This document shows, in pieces, positions 50,449 to 60,757 of a stretch of 64,000 bases of DNA. Position 1 is the first letter of the stretch; each line of letters begins with the position of its first letter. Made by a program: the position numbers and the translations under genes. This DNA comes from Isochrysis galbana (taxonomy: Eukaryota; Haptophyta; Isochrysidales; Isochrysidaceae). Under the pieces are notes generated by a model, which saw only the letters and a list, made by a program, of their open reading frames with translations, did no database searches and was not told the origin of the DNA. The stretch is taken from assembly GCA_018136815.1 (NCBI GenBank), contig CM030941.1:610939-674938 (forward strand), read 5' to 3'.

Positions 50449-53103
50449 TCAGCAAACAGAGAGGGTCGTATGAGAGTCTTGCGTGCTAGATCGTGCAGTC
50501 CGTCGGGCTTTATCTGCTTTACGTAACTGCAAGCCAAACAAGCCGCGCCGTCGGCAGGCTATGAGTATTGCTGAGATGACTATGCAAACTGTGCCAGCAG
50601 CAGCGCTCAGTCCAATCACCAAGGCAGAGGCATTATTCGTGGCGTCACCACTTGCATTTCTATCGTTGCCTTCCCCGCCCTCTGATGTGCCGGGTGGTCG
50701 GGGCGCTGAGATCGGGGACCGAGGAGGCCGTACCGTCGGAGGGGGCAACGGTGGGCTGACTGTTGAAGTCGACGCACTAGATGCAGGTGTTGGTGATAGT
50801 TGCAGTGGCGCACGCGGTGGTGGTGGAGAATCTAGCGGCAATCCGACTCCCGGTGGAGAGGGGGAAGGCGGGTAGTGAGACGGGGGGGGAGGGGGCGTCG
50901 GAGATGGAGATGAAGGTGGGATCGGGGAAGGAGGATTTGGGTAGGGTGGAAGAGGTGGAAGACGTGGCGGTGGAGGTGGAGAAAACATGGGTGGGATAGA
51001 GAGGAAAAGATCCGGGTGAGGTGAAGGAGGATAAAAGCCGAGCGGCAGAGGTGGAGATGCTGGAGGGGGGCGTGGCGAAGGAGATAGGGGAGGTGGTGAA
51101 TCTGGCGGCGATTGAACCCCCGGTGGAGAGGGGGAGGGCGGGTAGGGAGATGGTGGGGGAGGGGGCGTAGGAGATGGTGACAAAGGTGGGATCGGGGGAG
51201 GAGGATTGGGGTTGGGTGAAGGAGGTGGAAGGTGTGGCGGGGGAGGTGGAGAAGGCAAGGGTGGGATAGAGGGGGGAGGATTTGGGTTGGGTGAAGGAGG
51301 GGGAAAGCGTGGCGGCGGAGACGGAGATGCTGGAGGGGGGCGTGACGGAGGAGATGGTGACGGAGGTGAATCAGGTGGTGGAGACGTGGGCGGGCTGAAA
51401 AAGGGACGTACGCCACAATCAGTACAGTCTGTACCGTACTCACAATCGAAGTACTGCGCTCCAGGTCCACCATCATCGCAGAAACCGTCTGAGCCGTAAT
51501 CGGGAATTCCGATACAAGCATTGCTGCACAGGCCCGGGGCAGCTGGCGGGGACGGAGGTGGCGACGGAGGTGCTGGGGGTGGCGAAGGTGGCATGGGAGG
51601 TAGGAATGGACGTACGCCACAATCGGTACAGTCTGTGCCGTACTCACAATCGAAGTACTGCGCTCCAGGTCCACCATCATCGCAGAAACCGTCTGAGCTG
51701 TAGTTGGGAGTTCCAATGCAAGCATTGCTGCACAGGCCCGGGGCAGCTGGCGGGGACGGAGGTGGCGACGGAGGTGCTGGGGGTAGCGGAGGTGGCATTG
51801 GAGGTAGGAATGGACGAACGCCACAATCGGTACAGTCGGTGCCATAATCGCAGGCAGAATATTCCGCGCCGAGTCCACCATCATCGCAGAAACCGTCTGA
51901 GGCGTAACCGGGACTTCCGATACAAGTATTGCTGCATAGGCCCGGAACAGCTGGAGGTGACGGAGGTGGCGAGGGTGGTGATGGAGGTGCGGGGGGGGAT
52001 GGAGGTGGCATAGGAGGTAGGAATGGACGCACGCCACAATCGGTACAGTCTGTACCGTACTCACAATCGAAGTACTGCGCTCCAGGTCCACCATCATCGC
52101 AGAAACCGTCTGAGCCGTAATCGGGAATTCCGATACAAGCATTGCTGCACAGGCCCGGGGCAGCTGGCGGGGACGGAGGTGGTGAGGGCGGTGACGGAGG
52201 AGCTGGGGGTAGCGGGGGTGGCATGGGAGGTAGGAATGGACGTACGCCGCAGTCAGCACAATCTGTGCCGTACTCACATCCGATGTACTGGGCGCCAGGT
52301 CCACCATCGTCGCAGATCCCGTCTGAGCCGTAATCGGGAGCTCCGGTGCAGACATTGCTGCACATCCCAGGGGCAAACGGTGGAGAGGGCGGTGGTGATG
52401 GTGGAAATGGCGGGAATGTCGGCGGCATTGTCGAACTCGAGACGCGCACACCGCAGTCCGCACAATCGGTGCCAAAGTAACAGCCATCGTACTGGTGCCC
52501 TGGTCCGCCGTCATCACAGTACCCGTCAGAAGCCCATTCGGGCTTGCCTAGGCACTCGTTGCTACACAAAGTAACACTTGGCGACACAGTCGGCGGTGAC
52601 ACTGGCGGTGGTGGAGGATAAATTCGCACCCCGCAGTCCGCGCAATCGGTTCCGAATACACAAGCTGAGTACCTAGACCCTGGACCTCCGTCTTCACACT
52701 CCCCGTTTTTGCCAGCGAATCTATCTTGGCCCCAGTTGCGTATCTTCAATACGCATTCGTTGCTGCATAGACCCTCAACGATTTCTACCTGTTGGCGTGC
52801 TGTGATGGCGATTTTAGCATCGTCTTGCGAATGTTCATACATGTCCTCAAGCGAGTGGACGCGATCTTGGCGGCCACCAGGGTACTGCGAGGAGGAGCCT
52901 CCAGAACAGCAGTAGCATGAGTCGAGCAATAACATACCGCAGCCGGTCCTCGAAACCTGTTTCCACGTCCCGTCGCATTCGGCGCAGAACAGGTTGCAGA
53001 ATGACTCCTCTCGGCATTGGGGTTTCGCAGTCGCCGCTCGCACGTTAAGGAGCATGTCAAACAGAATCATCAGCCCAGCAGTCTTCGCACATCCCGATGT
53101 CAT
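50449..53103 (-). CDS. Type I membrane protein: seven CDDGG Cys-repeats plus Pro-rich stalk
   Basis: 884 aa, intronless, ATG 53103. N-terminal hydrophobic signal region (KTAGLMILFDMLLNVRAATA), then a Cys-rich head (CREESFCNLFCAECDGTW...CYCCSG). Seven ~42-residue repeats of the form CSN-x-C...SDGxCDDGGPGxxYxxCxYGTDCxDCGVR follow, joined by PPSPPP linkers. Repeats 4 and 7 are identical in protein. Next come ~200 residues of SPP/PPP (extensin-like), a Ser/Thr/Asn-rich spacer, a transmembrane segment (ALVIGLSAAAGTVCIVISAI) and a 40-residue basic cytoplasmic tail. Cell-surface or cell-wall-associated role inferred from architecture. CDDGG repeats are known as an unnamed motif in algal predicted proteins; their ligand is unknown. 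The acidic residues could bind calcium (inference). Confidence 0.88.
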   Translation of the reverse strand: MTSGCAKTAGLMILFDMLLNVRAATAKPQCREESFCNLFCAECDGTWKQVSRTGCGMLLLDSCYCCSGGSSSQYPGGRQDRVHSLEDMYEHSQDDAKIAITARQQVEIVEGLCSNECVLKIRNWGQDRFAGKNGECEDGGPGSRYSACVFGTDCADCGVRIYPPPPPVSPPTVSPSVTLCSNECLGKPEWASDGYCDDGGPGHQYDGCYFGTDCADCGVRVSSSTMPPTFPPFPPSPPPSPPFAPGMCSNVCTGAPDYGSDGICDDGGPGAQYIGCEYGTDCADCGVRPFLPPMPPPLPPAPPSPPSPPPSPPAAPGLCSNACIGIPDYGSDGFCDDGGPGAQYFDCEYGTDCTDCGVRPFLPPMPPPSPPAPPSPPSPPPSPPAVPGLCSNTCIGSPGYASDGFCDDGGLGAEYSACDYGTDCTDCGVRPFLPPMPPPLPPAPPSPPPSPPAAPGLCSNACIGTPNYSSDGFCDDGGPGAQYFDCEYGTDCTDCGVRPFLPPMPPSPPPAPPSPPPSPPAAPGLCSNACIGIPDYGSDGFCDDGGPGAQYFDCEYGTDCTDCGVRPFFSPPTSPPPDSPPSPSPPSRPPPASPSPPPRFPPPSPNPNPPPSIPPLPSPPPPPHLPPPSPNPNPPPPIPPLSPSPTPPPPPSPYPPSPSPPGVQSPPDSPPPLSPSPRPPPASPPLPLGFYPPSPHPDLFLSIPPMFSPPPPPRLPPLPPYPNPPSPIPPSSPSPTPPPPPSHYPPSPSPPGVGLPLDSPPPPRAPLQLSPTPASSASTSTVSPPLPPPTVRPPRSPISAPRPPGTSEGGEGNDRNASGDATNNASALVIGLSAAAGTVCIVISAILIACRRRGLFGLQLRKADKARRTARSSTQDSHTTLSVC

Positions 53104-53655
53104 AGTTCGTGATCAGATGCTCACGTTCTCGAGTACGCTGATGCACTGTGAGTAGGGAGGAGACGTGCTAAGCTAGCTGGGGGGAGAGAGGGGGGGGGAG
53201 ATTGCGCCCGACCGCAGGGAATCTCCACACCGAGCAGGCCTCGATGAGTTTGTTACATGTTACAGAGTGGGGGTTGCCGCGGGGGGGAGAGGAGAGAGGA
53301 GAGTCGGTGTGGGGGAGAGAGAAAGCGAGAGAAGGAGACGAGAGAGAGAAAGCAGGGGAAAGAAAGAGGGAAAGAAAGGTGGGGGGGAACAGGGGGGGAC
53401 GGGAAGAAGGGAGCGAAGGGAAGGGGAGAGAGTGGGAGAGAGAGAGAGCCTCGCAGGCCAGGGCCAAGACGGGGCAGCTTGGAGGGAGGGGAGAGGGAGA
53501 GACGCAGAAATGATACCCACTCGGTTCAATCGTTAGAAGGTGGAGGAACTCATAGAGCCCCTTACATGTAGACACGTAGACACCTAGACGTCGACCCCCT
53601 GCCCCGCCCCCAGTCCCACCGTCGCCCCCCCCCCCCCCGCCAGACCCCTTCGAGT
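53104..53655. repeat. GA/G-rich low-complexity tract and C-run
   Basis: Lies 5' of the CDDGG gene. G-runs and GAGAGA between 53180 and 53505, and a run of about 14 C at 53627-53638. No gene. Confidence 0.85.
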
Positions 53656-54159
53656 GTGTTAGGAGTATTCTCACCGCGCCCGTGTCGTGGACTCGATCTT
53701 TCGATCTTTTGCCCGGCTAGCAGCTCGCTGGGTGACGCCCGTCGTCCGTTCGGTGGAGTCCAGACAATCCCAAGAAACTCGCCGTTTTCTAACCATTCCT
53801 CGTGGTCATTCTTCCAAACATCTGTCACCTGTGACCTCCACCAGGTCACGGTGCAAGGGGATCTGAATCACAGAGTGCGACAGCGACATCTCAGGGGAGC
53901 GAAGCTCTCGAGGAAGGCGACCGGGCGTACGATTGGTACTCCTATGGATGTGGACGGGCGGTCATGGTGTTTCGAGTTTCGAGATTGATGCCACACACAG
54001 CTCCAGACTTTTCGTTCTTTCGCAGCCCCTTTCTAAAGTATGAAAGTAGATGTTCAAGTTGGGACAGGGACAGAGATTCGGGGGGGTTTGCAGCGACTCA
54101 ACCAGGACTCAACTTCGACTCAACTGCGGCGACTTGGCAAGAAATGTCATTATATTTTA
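53656..54159. other. Intergenic; protein-like minus-strand frame
   Basis: On the minus strand about 53700-53849 a frame reads DVWKNDHEEWLENGEFLGIV then WTPPNGRRASPSELLAGQKI, which looks coding but has no start or continuation that I can join. Possibly a gene remnant. Confidence 0.3.
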
Positions 54160-54674
54160 CCCCCCAGGACCCAGGAGCCAACGCCCCCCAGGAGCTATCG
54201 CGGGCCCCCGAGAGCTATCGGGGGGAAATTTTTCCCGATAGCCAACAGCCCCACCGAGAGCTACCGTAGGGCGGTCAAACAGCTATTTTAACTTCTAAGG
54301 GTGAAAATTGACCAAGTCAAGATTGAGGATTCATTACGAGATTTTTGGATATGGTGACCGGATAGGTGTAACTAGCACATATCCGGTGCCCTTTGGGCCC
54401 TAGACCCCCCACGGTAGCCCCCACAGCGATGCGTAACCAGAAAACGCGCAAATTGGCCAGAATTCACTATCGCAGAGGCAGAGGGCCGACGTCCGACGTC
54501 CGACGCGAGCGCGACCCCCCAGGAGCTATCCCCCGATAGCTGTCGGGGGATTTTCTCGGTCCCCCGGTAGCTCTCGGTGGGGCTGTTGGCGATCGGGAAA
54601 AAAATTCCCCCCGATAGCTATCGGGGGCCCCCGGTAGCCGGTAGCTATCGGGGGGCGTTGGCTCCTGGGGGGTA
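54160..54674. mobile_element. Foldback element with ~107-bp arms
   Basis: Arms 54160-54266 and 54565-54674 are inverted copies (ACCCCCCAGGA, GAGCCAACGCCCCCC, GCTATCGGGGGGAA, TCGCCAACAGCCCC..., GAGCTACCG). They are made of smaller GATAGCTATCGGGGG palindromes. The interior carries copy 3 of the GTAGGGCGGTCAAACA repeat (from 54266). Confidence 0.75.
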
Positions 54675-55609
54675 AGTAACATATATTTATATCCCCATCT
54701 CCCGTAGGCTCACAGCTCATAGCTACCGGTAGTTCCTGTGGGAGTGTAATTGTAATTGAAATTGTAACTGTCAAGCATGATTGTGATTGATGATTGATTG
54801 TCTTGCATCCAACTGCTAGGTGCTAGGTCGTAGGTGGTAGTGGTAGGTGGGAGGTCCGGCAATCAGGTGGCAGGTGGCAGGTGGCGGGATGCGGGATTGA
54901 TTATGCTATGGCTATGGCTATGGCTATGGCCTCGCTCGCACGCTCACTCACCGCGCGCGCGCAGCGCGCAGCCCTCTGTTCCGGTTCCGGACATAGGGGT
55001 CTCCTAGAAACACGGTGAAAAACACTGTTTTTGACTTCCGTAGAAACACACTGTTCCTGTGTTCAACACCTAGGGTCCGCATGTCCGCATGCATGAGCGG
55101 CTCCGCTGCCACCTCCATCCTCCAGAAAGGCGAGTTCCCAGAAGTCGTCCGTGGCGGCGTCCGGCCCGTCGCGAGCCCTCTTGTGCGCCCTGTCTCTCCG
55201 CTCATCCAGCGCCAGAAACATGGTCAGCCTGGAGTCCTCCAGCTCTCGCGCCGTGAAGGGTTGGGTGGGCATCGCTGGCCAGCGCCAGCGCGCTCTGGCG
55301 CTCAAGCGGCGCGAGATTGGTAGAGGAGCCCTCTATAGGGTCTCCGCGGTCTGATTTGGTCTTTTGCCAGAGCGACTCAACAGCGACTCAACAGCGACTC
55401 AACGGGGAATTAAGGCTGTTGACTCGGCAACTCTTGAGTCCCCGTTGAGCCGCTGCAGAAACCCTCTACTCCTACTCCATCGCTATTGCCAAGCAGGCTT
55501 TTGCTCTTCCAGCATCAGATCGGATTTTATACTCTAGTACTCCTGTGGATGTCGAGGCCAAAAAAACCGTCTGCCAACTGGCGAGCGAGGCCGACTGCTA
55601 GTGTGCGCC
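54675..55609. other. Intergenic with short repeats
   Basis: GGCTAT units at 54908-54930, GGTGGCAG units at 54865-54890, and CAGCGACTCAA units at 55370-55402 (a related GACTCAACAG word lies at 61678). A minus-strand frame (ARELEDSRLTMFLALDERRD, ATDDFWELAFLEDG; 55080-55270) looks weakly protein-like. No gene called. Confidence 0.35.
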
Positions 55610-56335
55610 ATGGCGACCTCGCGAGTTTGGGCGGGGGCTGGGCTGGGGATGGCGCAGAAGGACGCGCGGCCGGCGATGTGTGACCCGACGCTGCCAGCTG
55701 GTAGCCGCCGGCACGCGCTCACCACGGCAGAGGTGGATGCAATGGGCCAGCCAGGTGCATGCACCCACTTCACGCTCAACTCAGGCGTACCATTCGCTCG
55801 CCCAGGAGGCAGAAAGCCCGCAGGCAAACCTGTGGGGAGTGAGGGGGTCGGTGCGGCATTACGTGGCGATGGGCCCGAGCCAAGTCACTGCCGGCCAAGG
55901 CTCGTCCCCAGCAAGAGCGCTGGCGCTCGCGATCTTATCGCACCGACAGCAAGTGGCAGCGTATCCGACGAGCCGATAGTGCACTTCACCTTGGTTGATG
56001 GCGTTCCGATGGAAAAGACGAAGGGAGGACGCAGTATTTCGAACAGACCTGCGGGCTGTGGGGATCCAATTGTCGGTGGCAACAGCCACGCAGAGCATAA
56101 GTCTGGGCGCAGGCATTTTCATGGTGCGGTGAGCTCCTCAATCCTGTTGGCTGATGACCCAGCAGCATCGATGGAGCCGCGCCGCAAGAGCTCGTCTGGA
56201 TTCAACATGTCTACCGTCGTTGGCTCGCTGTTGAGAGACTGCGAAGCCGTCGATGGCTTGAGACTCGGAGAGGTGCGGAAGCATGACTACCGCATCGGCA
56301 TGGGCCGCCCAAATCTGAGACCCGCCGCGTCGTGA
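55610..56335 (+). CDS. Unknown protein with two HFTL-x2-GVP repeats
   Basis: 241 aa from ATG 55610, intronless. Two copies of a ~30-residue module: CTHFTLNSGVPFARPGGRK and IVHFTLVDGVPMEKTKGGR, each followed by a P-x-G-rich turn and about 75 residues apart. Near the N-terminus is MCDPTLPAGSRRHALTTAEV; near the C-terminus GFNMSTVVGSLLRDCEAVDG and RKHDYRIGMGRPNLRP. No signal peptide or membrane segment. Basic and loop-rich, suggesting a linear-motif or scaffold protein. Not recognised. Confidence 0.6.
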   Translation: MATSRVWAGAGLGMAQKDARPAMCDPTLPAGSRRHALTTAEVDAMGQPGACTHFTLNSGVPFARPGGRKPAGKPVGSEGVGAALRGDGPEPSHCRPRLVPSKSAGARDLIAPTASGSVSDEPIVHFTLVDGVPMEKTKGGRSISNRPAGCGDPIVGGNSHAEHKSGRRHFHGAVSSSILLADDPAASMEPRRKSSSGFNMSTVVGSLLRDCEAVDGLRLGEVRKHDYRIGMGRPNLRPAAS

Positions 56336-56851
56336 GCTCACCATTGCAGGGCCACGTGTCGTTGGCCATGTTGCACGGTAACTGAGCGCTGAATGGTCAG
56401 CCTCAAGCATCCGAGTGGTGGGGTGATCCAGTCGCAAGACTCCTGGGTTGCTGACTAGCATGCGCTCTAGCCCAGTGCTGACTACCATGCGCTCTAGGGC
56501 CGTGCGCGAATGCGAATGCAATCACTCCAAGCAAATCATTGTCAGGGAAACAATGCGTTTTGCAGAGCTTTTGCCGTCTCGGGCACCGGTCTTTGATCTC
56601 TTGGAATGTGGAAAAGCAAGGCATCAAGAGTGCGGATCAACGTCGTCGCGTAATTGTTTCGTGCATTGCGTTGTATGCCGCTTCTCCTATGGCAGTACCA
56701 CGCATTTGCTACGTCCGTATCCAAAGGTCCTTTCTCCTTCGCCCCTTCTTTCATTTTTCCCTTGAACTTTGATTTTCCCGCTATTATAAAATCGTTGGAC
56801 TTGTGTGTTGTGATTCAGCGTCCGCCTGTGGCTGCGTGCTACACAGCATGT
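56336..56851. other. Intergenic, 3' of HFTL gene
   Basis: AGCATGCGCTCTAG-type words occur twice (56458 and 56487). No gene recognised. Confidence 0.35.
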
Positions 56852-58024
56852 AAAAAAAAATCTGAAGATTCAGGCTACTACTGCTAGCTATGAATCATCT
56901 ATGAATAATAAGGCTAATAAGCTAAGAATAAAACATCTGAGCGTTAGTACTAGTACCACTACTCTGCCACTAGCCCGGTACTATCACGACACCCCTCAGC
57001 GCACCTGCCCGTACGCCTTGACGTGTGTTGACACTATAGACACATACGCATGTACACCCCTTCGAATCTCCCCCCTCGCGCACCCGTCCTTGAATTTGGC
57101 ATTTGGCCTTGTGCTGATTGGCGCGCAATCTGCCGTCACTACTAGGATCTTTCAGAGTCCGGACGCGCTCTTAGCGATAAGTCGGGCTGGAGGCCCACGC
57201 CTCCAGGCGCGTTGAGGTGCGCCACAATGGCGCTGAGGGCCTCCTCGTCTTTGATTTTGATGCCCCGATCTATGGAGGTGAAGGTGATGATGATTTTCGA
57301 GTTGATGTCGAATTCGTCCTCTTGTCCATCTTCTTGTTGGGTCGTGTTTATGGGGGTCGCCTGAGCGCAGGCGAAGGTGGCGGCGGGGGTTAGGTTCGTG
57401 AGCGTGTAATTCGGGGCGATGGTTGGGTCGATGTCGTATTTCATACGATGACAGGCTTTTACCTCTAACTTGTGGGTTACTTTAAGCCTCAAGGTCTCGT
57501 CGATTGATATACCGCCTCTTCTCTTACTTTCTCTCGATGTCATCAAATGTTCCATGATCGTCTTTTGCATTCTCTCGTCCATCGATATTTGACGGAAAGA
57601 CGGAACGACACCTTTGGTCTAATGGACCGGCCGGGCCTGTGCCTCGTGCTTGCGCACGTGGTCAGTGCCGTGTGCCGTGGCTGTGTAGGGGCCCCAGCCC
57701 GGAGGCTTTCCCTATCTATGGGAGGAATGGTTCTGGTTCTGTGTCTGTTGGTGGATTTGGCTTGGGGCAATATGTTCTGGCTGGTTGGTGCTGGTGGTCA
57801 TGTGTCATGTGCGATGATGGGGAGGATCTTGCTGCTGGTGTGGGGCCGTGGGTGCTTCGCGCGCGGCTGGTTCTCGAGCTACCTGGACAGGCGCGGCCCT
57901 AGCTGGAGGGTGGTTCGGCTGTTCGGCGTCCATCATGATCTGATCGGCCGGCGCGGCGGGGCGGGCGGAGAGAGAGGAGGGGAGCGTGGCGCACTCCATG
58001 ACCCTATCGTTATAACGATAGTTG
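56852..58024 (-). mobile_element. Hairpin-headed element, second 3'-end type (minus)
   Basis: Minus strand: CAACTATCGTTATAACGATAG from 58024, then GGTC and ATG 57999 (MECATLPSSLSARPAAPADQ), a frame of 64 codons. An intact distal ORF lies at 57142-57582, then a 3' region ending AGCCTGAATCTTCAGA plus a T9 tract at 56852-56860. The last ~230 bp are present again in inverted orientation at 58040-58285. Confidence 0.75.
57142..57582 (-). CDS. Distal ORF of second-type hairpin-headed element
   Basis: 146 aa: MDERMQKTIMEHLMTSRESK, RRGGISIDETLRLKVTHKLE, VKACHRMKYDIDPTIAPNYT, then FDINSKIIITFTSIDRGIKI and an end rich in Ala/Asn/Gly. The same protein is interrupted by an LTR at 35-36 kb, so it is a repeat-encoded gene. 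No known family. It does not visibly resemble the MERA C-terminal domain of the first type. Confidence 0.6.
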   Translation of the reverse strand: MDERMQKTIMEHLMTSRESKRRGGISIDETLRLKVTHKLEVKACHRMKYDIDPTIAPNYTLTNLTPAATFACAQATPINTTQQEDGQEDEFDINSKIIITFTSIDRGIKIKDEEALSAIVAHLNAPGGVGLQPDLSLRARPDSERS

Positions 58025-58039
58025 AGAGAGTGATCGATA

Positions 58040-58285
58040 AACTTAGAACTTACGATCCCCCTTAGATCCCCCAGAATGGGAGCCGGGGGCCTGCGAGGGG
58101 GGAGATTTGAAGGGGCGCATAGGTGTATGTATCTGTGGCAACAACATGCGTCGAGGCGTACGGGAAGGTGCGCTGAGGGTTGTCGTGTTAGTAACGGGCT
58201 AGTGAGAGTAGTGGTACTTGCTCAGTTATATTTATATTATTAGCTTATTATCTAGTAGGTGTGCCGCCCTGAATCTTCAGATGAT
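58040..58285 (+). mobile_element. 3' fragment of second-type hairpin-headed element
   Basis: Inverted match to 56855-57100: shared words GGGGGGAGATTTGAA-like, CGAGGCGTACGGG, TTATTAGCTTATTA, CCCTGAATCTTCAGATGAT plus T7. It begins where the minus element head begins, giving a head-beside-tail arrangement. Confidence 0.7.
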
Positions 58286-58705
58286 TTTTTTGAATTAGGA
58301 TAGGGTAGTTTTAGAACTGTGAGGACAAGGTTACTTGGGACTTTCGGCCACCTTGCGCATGGTGGCAGCACCGTATTTTAATGGCATGCACGATGAAGAG
58401 GCAACTCTCTAACAATGCCTAGCAACCACTGAGCTCAGACGGATGCCTGAGTAGTGAATTCCATAAGCACACGCACGTTTCTGGGGAGTTAGCGCACTGA
58501 AGACGAATGTACATATTTCTAGAGCATTCTCTGCATCATTCAGAGAAGAATTGGACTCATCGGCACAAAATAGCTTTAAGCTCATTCATGTCTCCTGCAG
58601 CGGAGGGTCAGGAGAAACAGAGGGGATTGGCGATTAGGAGTGAATCATCGGGAACCAGGCTTCTTGCCAGGTGTATGGACTACAGTCGCATGATCACTGC
58701 GCCCC
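58286..58705. other. Intergenic, 3' of COQ2
   Basis: No gene or repeat recognised. Confidence 0.35.
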
Positions 58706-60295
58706 TCAGCGAGGTAGTGACAATGAAAACGGGGGTCTCATCCATCGATTAGGGATGCTTGTCAACGTCTCTCTCTTCACCGAGGCGCAATCATGTGCGA
58801 AGTTTAGGGCTTTGCCGCTGACTCCGCAATGAGACGGAGCAAGGCGGGATAATGTCTTGGTTGGGAATGCATCGAGACGGGAATTCGGCGCAGAAAGTGT
58901 AAGTTTGGGAATGGGTGGCGGGAAGTCGTGCTCACCGGTTTCCATCACAAGTCCCAGCATCTCGTAGCCAGTCATTTGGCGCCAGCTCAGCTCCTCCTTG
59001 GCCAGGGCTGAATTCGTAGCTTTCGCTCCAAAGGGTTCGGCATCGTCTTGCTGCTGTCTCTGGCTTAGCTTTGCAAGTGCGATGGCTAGGAAGATGAGCA
59101 ACCCGACTTCACGGTTGGAGCGGAAGAGACGGAGACACTCAGCGGGTGACGAGTAATTGATATTCCGACGTTGCCACTCAAGGTGCACATAAGTCGCCAC
59201 CAGACCAGCCCAAAATAAGGGTTCGCTGCCGACGCCAGCTGCGCACGCGGAGGCACCAAGAGAGGCAATGACGCAAGCATCGAATGCGCGCAAATAAACC
59301 GGCGTTTGATCAGCAAGGCGCAACGCTGTCGATCGTATGCCTGCCTTCACGTCATCACGATGGTCCTGATATGCATAGATGGTGTCGTAATGAAGAGTCC
59401 AAAAAAAGCAGCCGGCATAGAGAGGTGCCACCACGGGCAGATATACGGAGCCCTGAACAGCTACCCATCCAAGCATCGCGCCCCAGTTGAAGGCGACCCC
59501 GAGCACCGCCTGCGGCCAGTCGGTGAAACGCTTGGCAAGAGGGTAACCCACCCATAGCGGCGTTGCCGCTAGCCCGGCTGCGACTGCTGGGAGCGGCAAA
59601 GCGAGCACGACACCCAGAGCCACTGACAACTGTGCACACAAAAATCCGATCGCGTGGTGGACCCCCAACGTACCCGCCGCAAGCGGCCGGTGTCGCGTCC
59701 GCTCCACGAGACGGTCGAGGTCTCTGTCCCAAATGTCATTCACAGTGCATCCAGCCCCGCGCATCAAGACAGCTCCAGTGGCAAAGAGGCCACAAATGGC
59801 CGGGTCTGGAACGGCCCCAGCAGGCGTAGCGAGGGCTATGCTCCATAAACACGGCCACAGCAGCAGCCAAGTGCCGATTGGCCGATCCCATCGTGCAAGC
59901 TGGCTGTATGGCACCACCCACTCTGGAAGGAGCCGATTGAACTACACATGCAAGTCAGGGTGTGAGAGAGCAGGTGAGATTGTGAGAGATGCGACAAAAC
60001 TGGGGAGGTCAAAACAATCGGTGCTAGACGGAATGCGACCTCGGAGGCCAGCCCGGCTCACCCAACTATCGCTCACAATATCCGTGAAGCTGGTGCCAGC
60101 TGAAGTGGCTGTACCCCTCGTTATTGGCTCGGCTTCCGCTCGCAATGGCGCGTCGTTGCGAAGGGAAGCATGGCGCCGGTGGGTTGTGAGTTGCCAATGC
60201 TGCAGCAGCCCGGTGCACCCCGCGCGTGGCCTCGCCGTGGCCAGCCTGTCAACACAGCGCCATAGGGGGCCGCGCGGCCTCGCGCCACCCAGCAT
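58706..60295 (-). CDS. COQ2: 4-hydroxybenzoate polyprenyltransferase (COQ2/UbiA)
   Basis: Exon 1 60062-60295 and exon 2 58706-59941, joined over a 120-nt GT-AG intron (59942-60061). The join gives SDSWFNRLLPEWVVPYSQLA followed by RWDRPIGTWLLLWPCLW, the normal start of COQ2 catalytic domains. Exon 1 (78 aa) is Arg/Ala/Thr-rich without acidic clusters at first: a mitochondrial presequence. The first Asp motif is NDIWDRDLD (about 146-154) and the second DHRDD (about 271-275). Eight or nine membrane segments. Attaches the polyprenyl tail to 4-hydroxybenzoate in ubiquinone synthesis at the inner mitochondrial membrane (family knowledge). The ~110 residues after KLSQRQQQDDAEPF are unusual; a donor-like gtgagc after METG suggests an unrecognised last intron, so the C-terminus is uncertain. 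Confidence 0.9.
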
Positions 60296-60587
60296 GCGGC
60301 GACGAGAGCCAAAGAGGGGGAAGGAGAAGAGAGAGCGCGAGGAAAGGAGAACTAACTCACACTAAAGTAAAAGATCTCTCAATCCACTTTTTAGAACTTA
60401 GAGGATTGTAGAGCATGCCAACACGACAACACGACTTTTTACGTAAATAAACGGACAGGTTTTATTGTTTTTGTTGCGAACGTCTTTCAGCATATTCTGC
60501 TTCTTTCCCTTTCCTTTCTCCGCAACGGGCGGTTTTCCGTTTCTCCCCAGCGTGGACTCAAGGAGAGGCTGTGCTGGGGTGCGTATC

Positions 60588-60757
60588 CTAGATGGGAAAT
60601 ACGTATTTACCGTATTTGGCCAGAGGCCAAATACATATGTATTTGGCTGTATTTGCAGCGCGTCCGGGGTTGTAGGCCTCGAATGTATTTGAAATGTATT
60701 TGGCCGGAAGCCAAATGGCTGTATTTGCAGGCCCCAGCACCGTATTTCCCATCTAGG
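60588..60757. mobile_element. hAT-like MITE, 170 bp
   Basis: Ends CCTAGATGGGAAATACG and its inverted copy ACCGTATTTCCCATCTAGG. Perfect 8-bp duplication GTGCGTAT at 60580-60587 and 60758-60765. Interior CCAAATACATATGTATTTGG as in the 36.3-kb copy. It split the sequence that continues as TGTCGCATCCGCGATCGAC. Confidence 0.92.

Noticed and set aside
50832-52517. 561-codon alternative frame inside the CDDGG gene
   Set aside because: Shadow of the repeat gene in another frame; His/Leu/Arg-rich with no domain logic.
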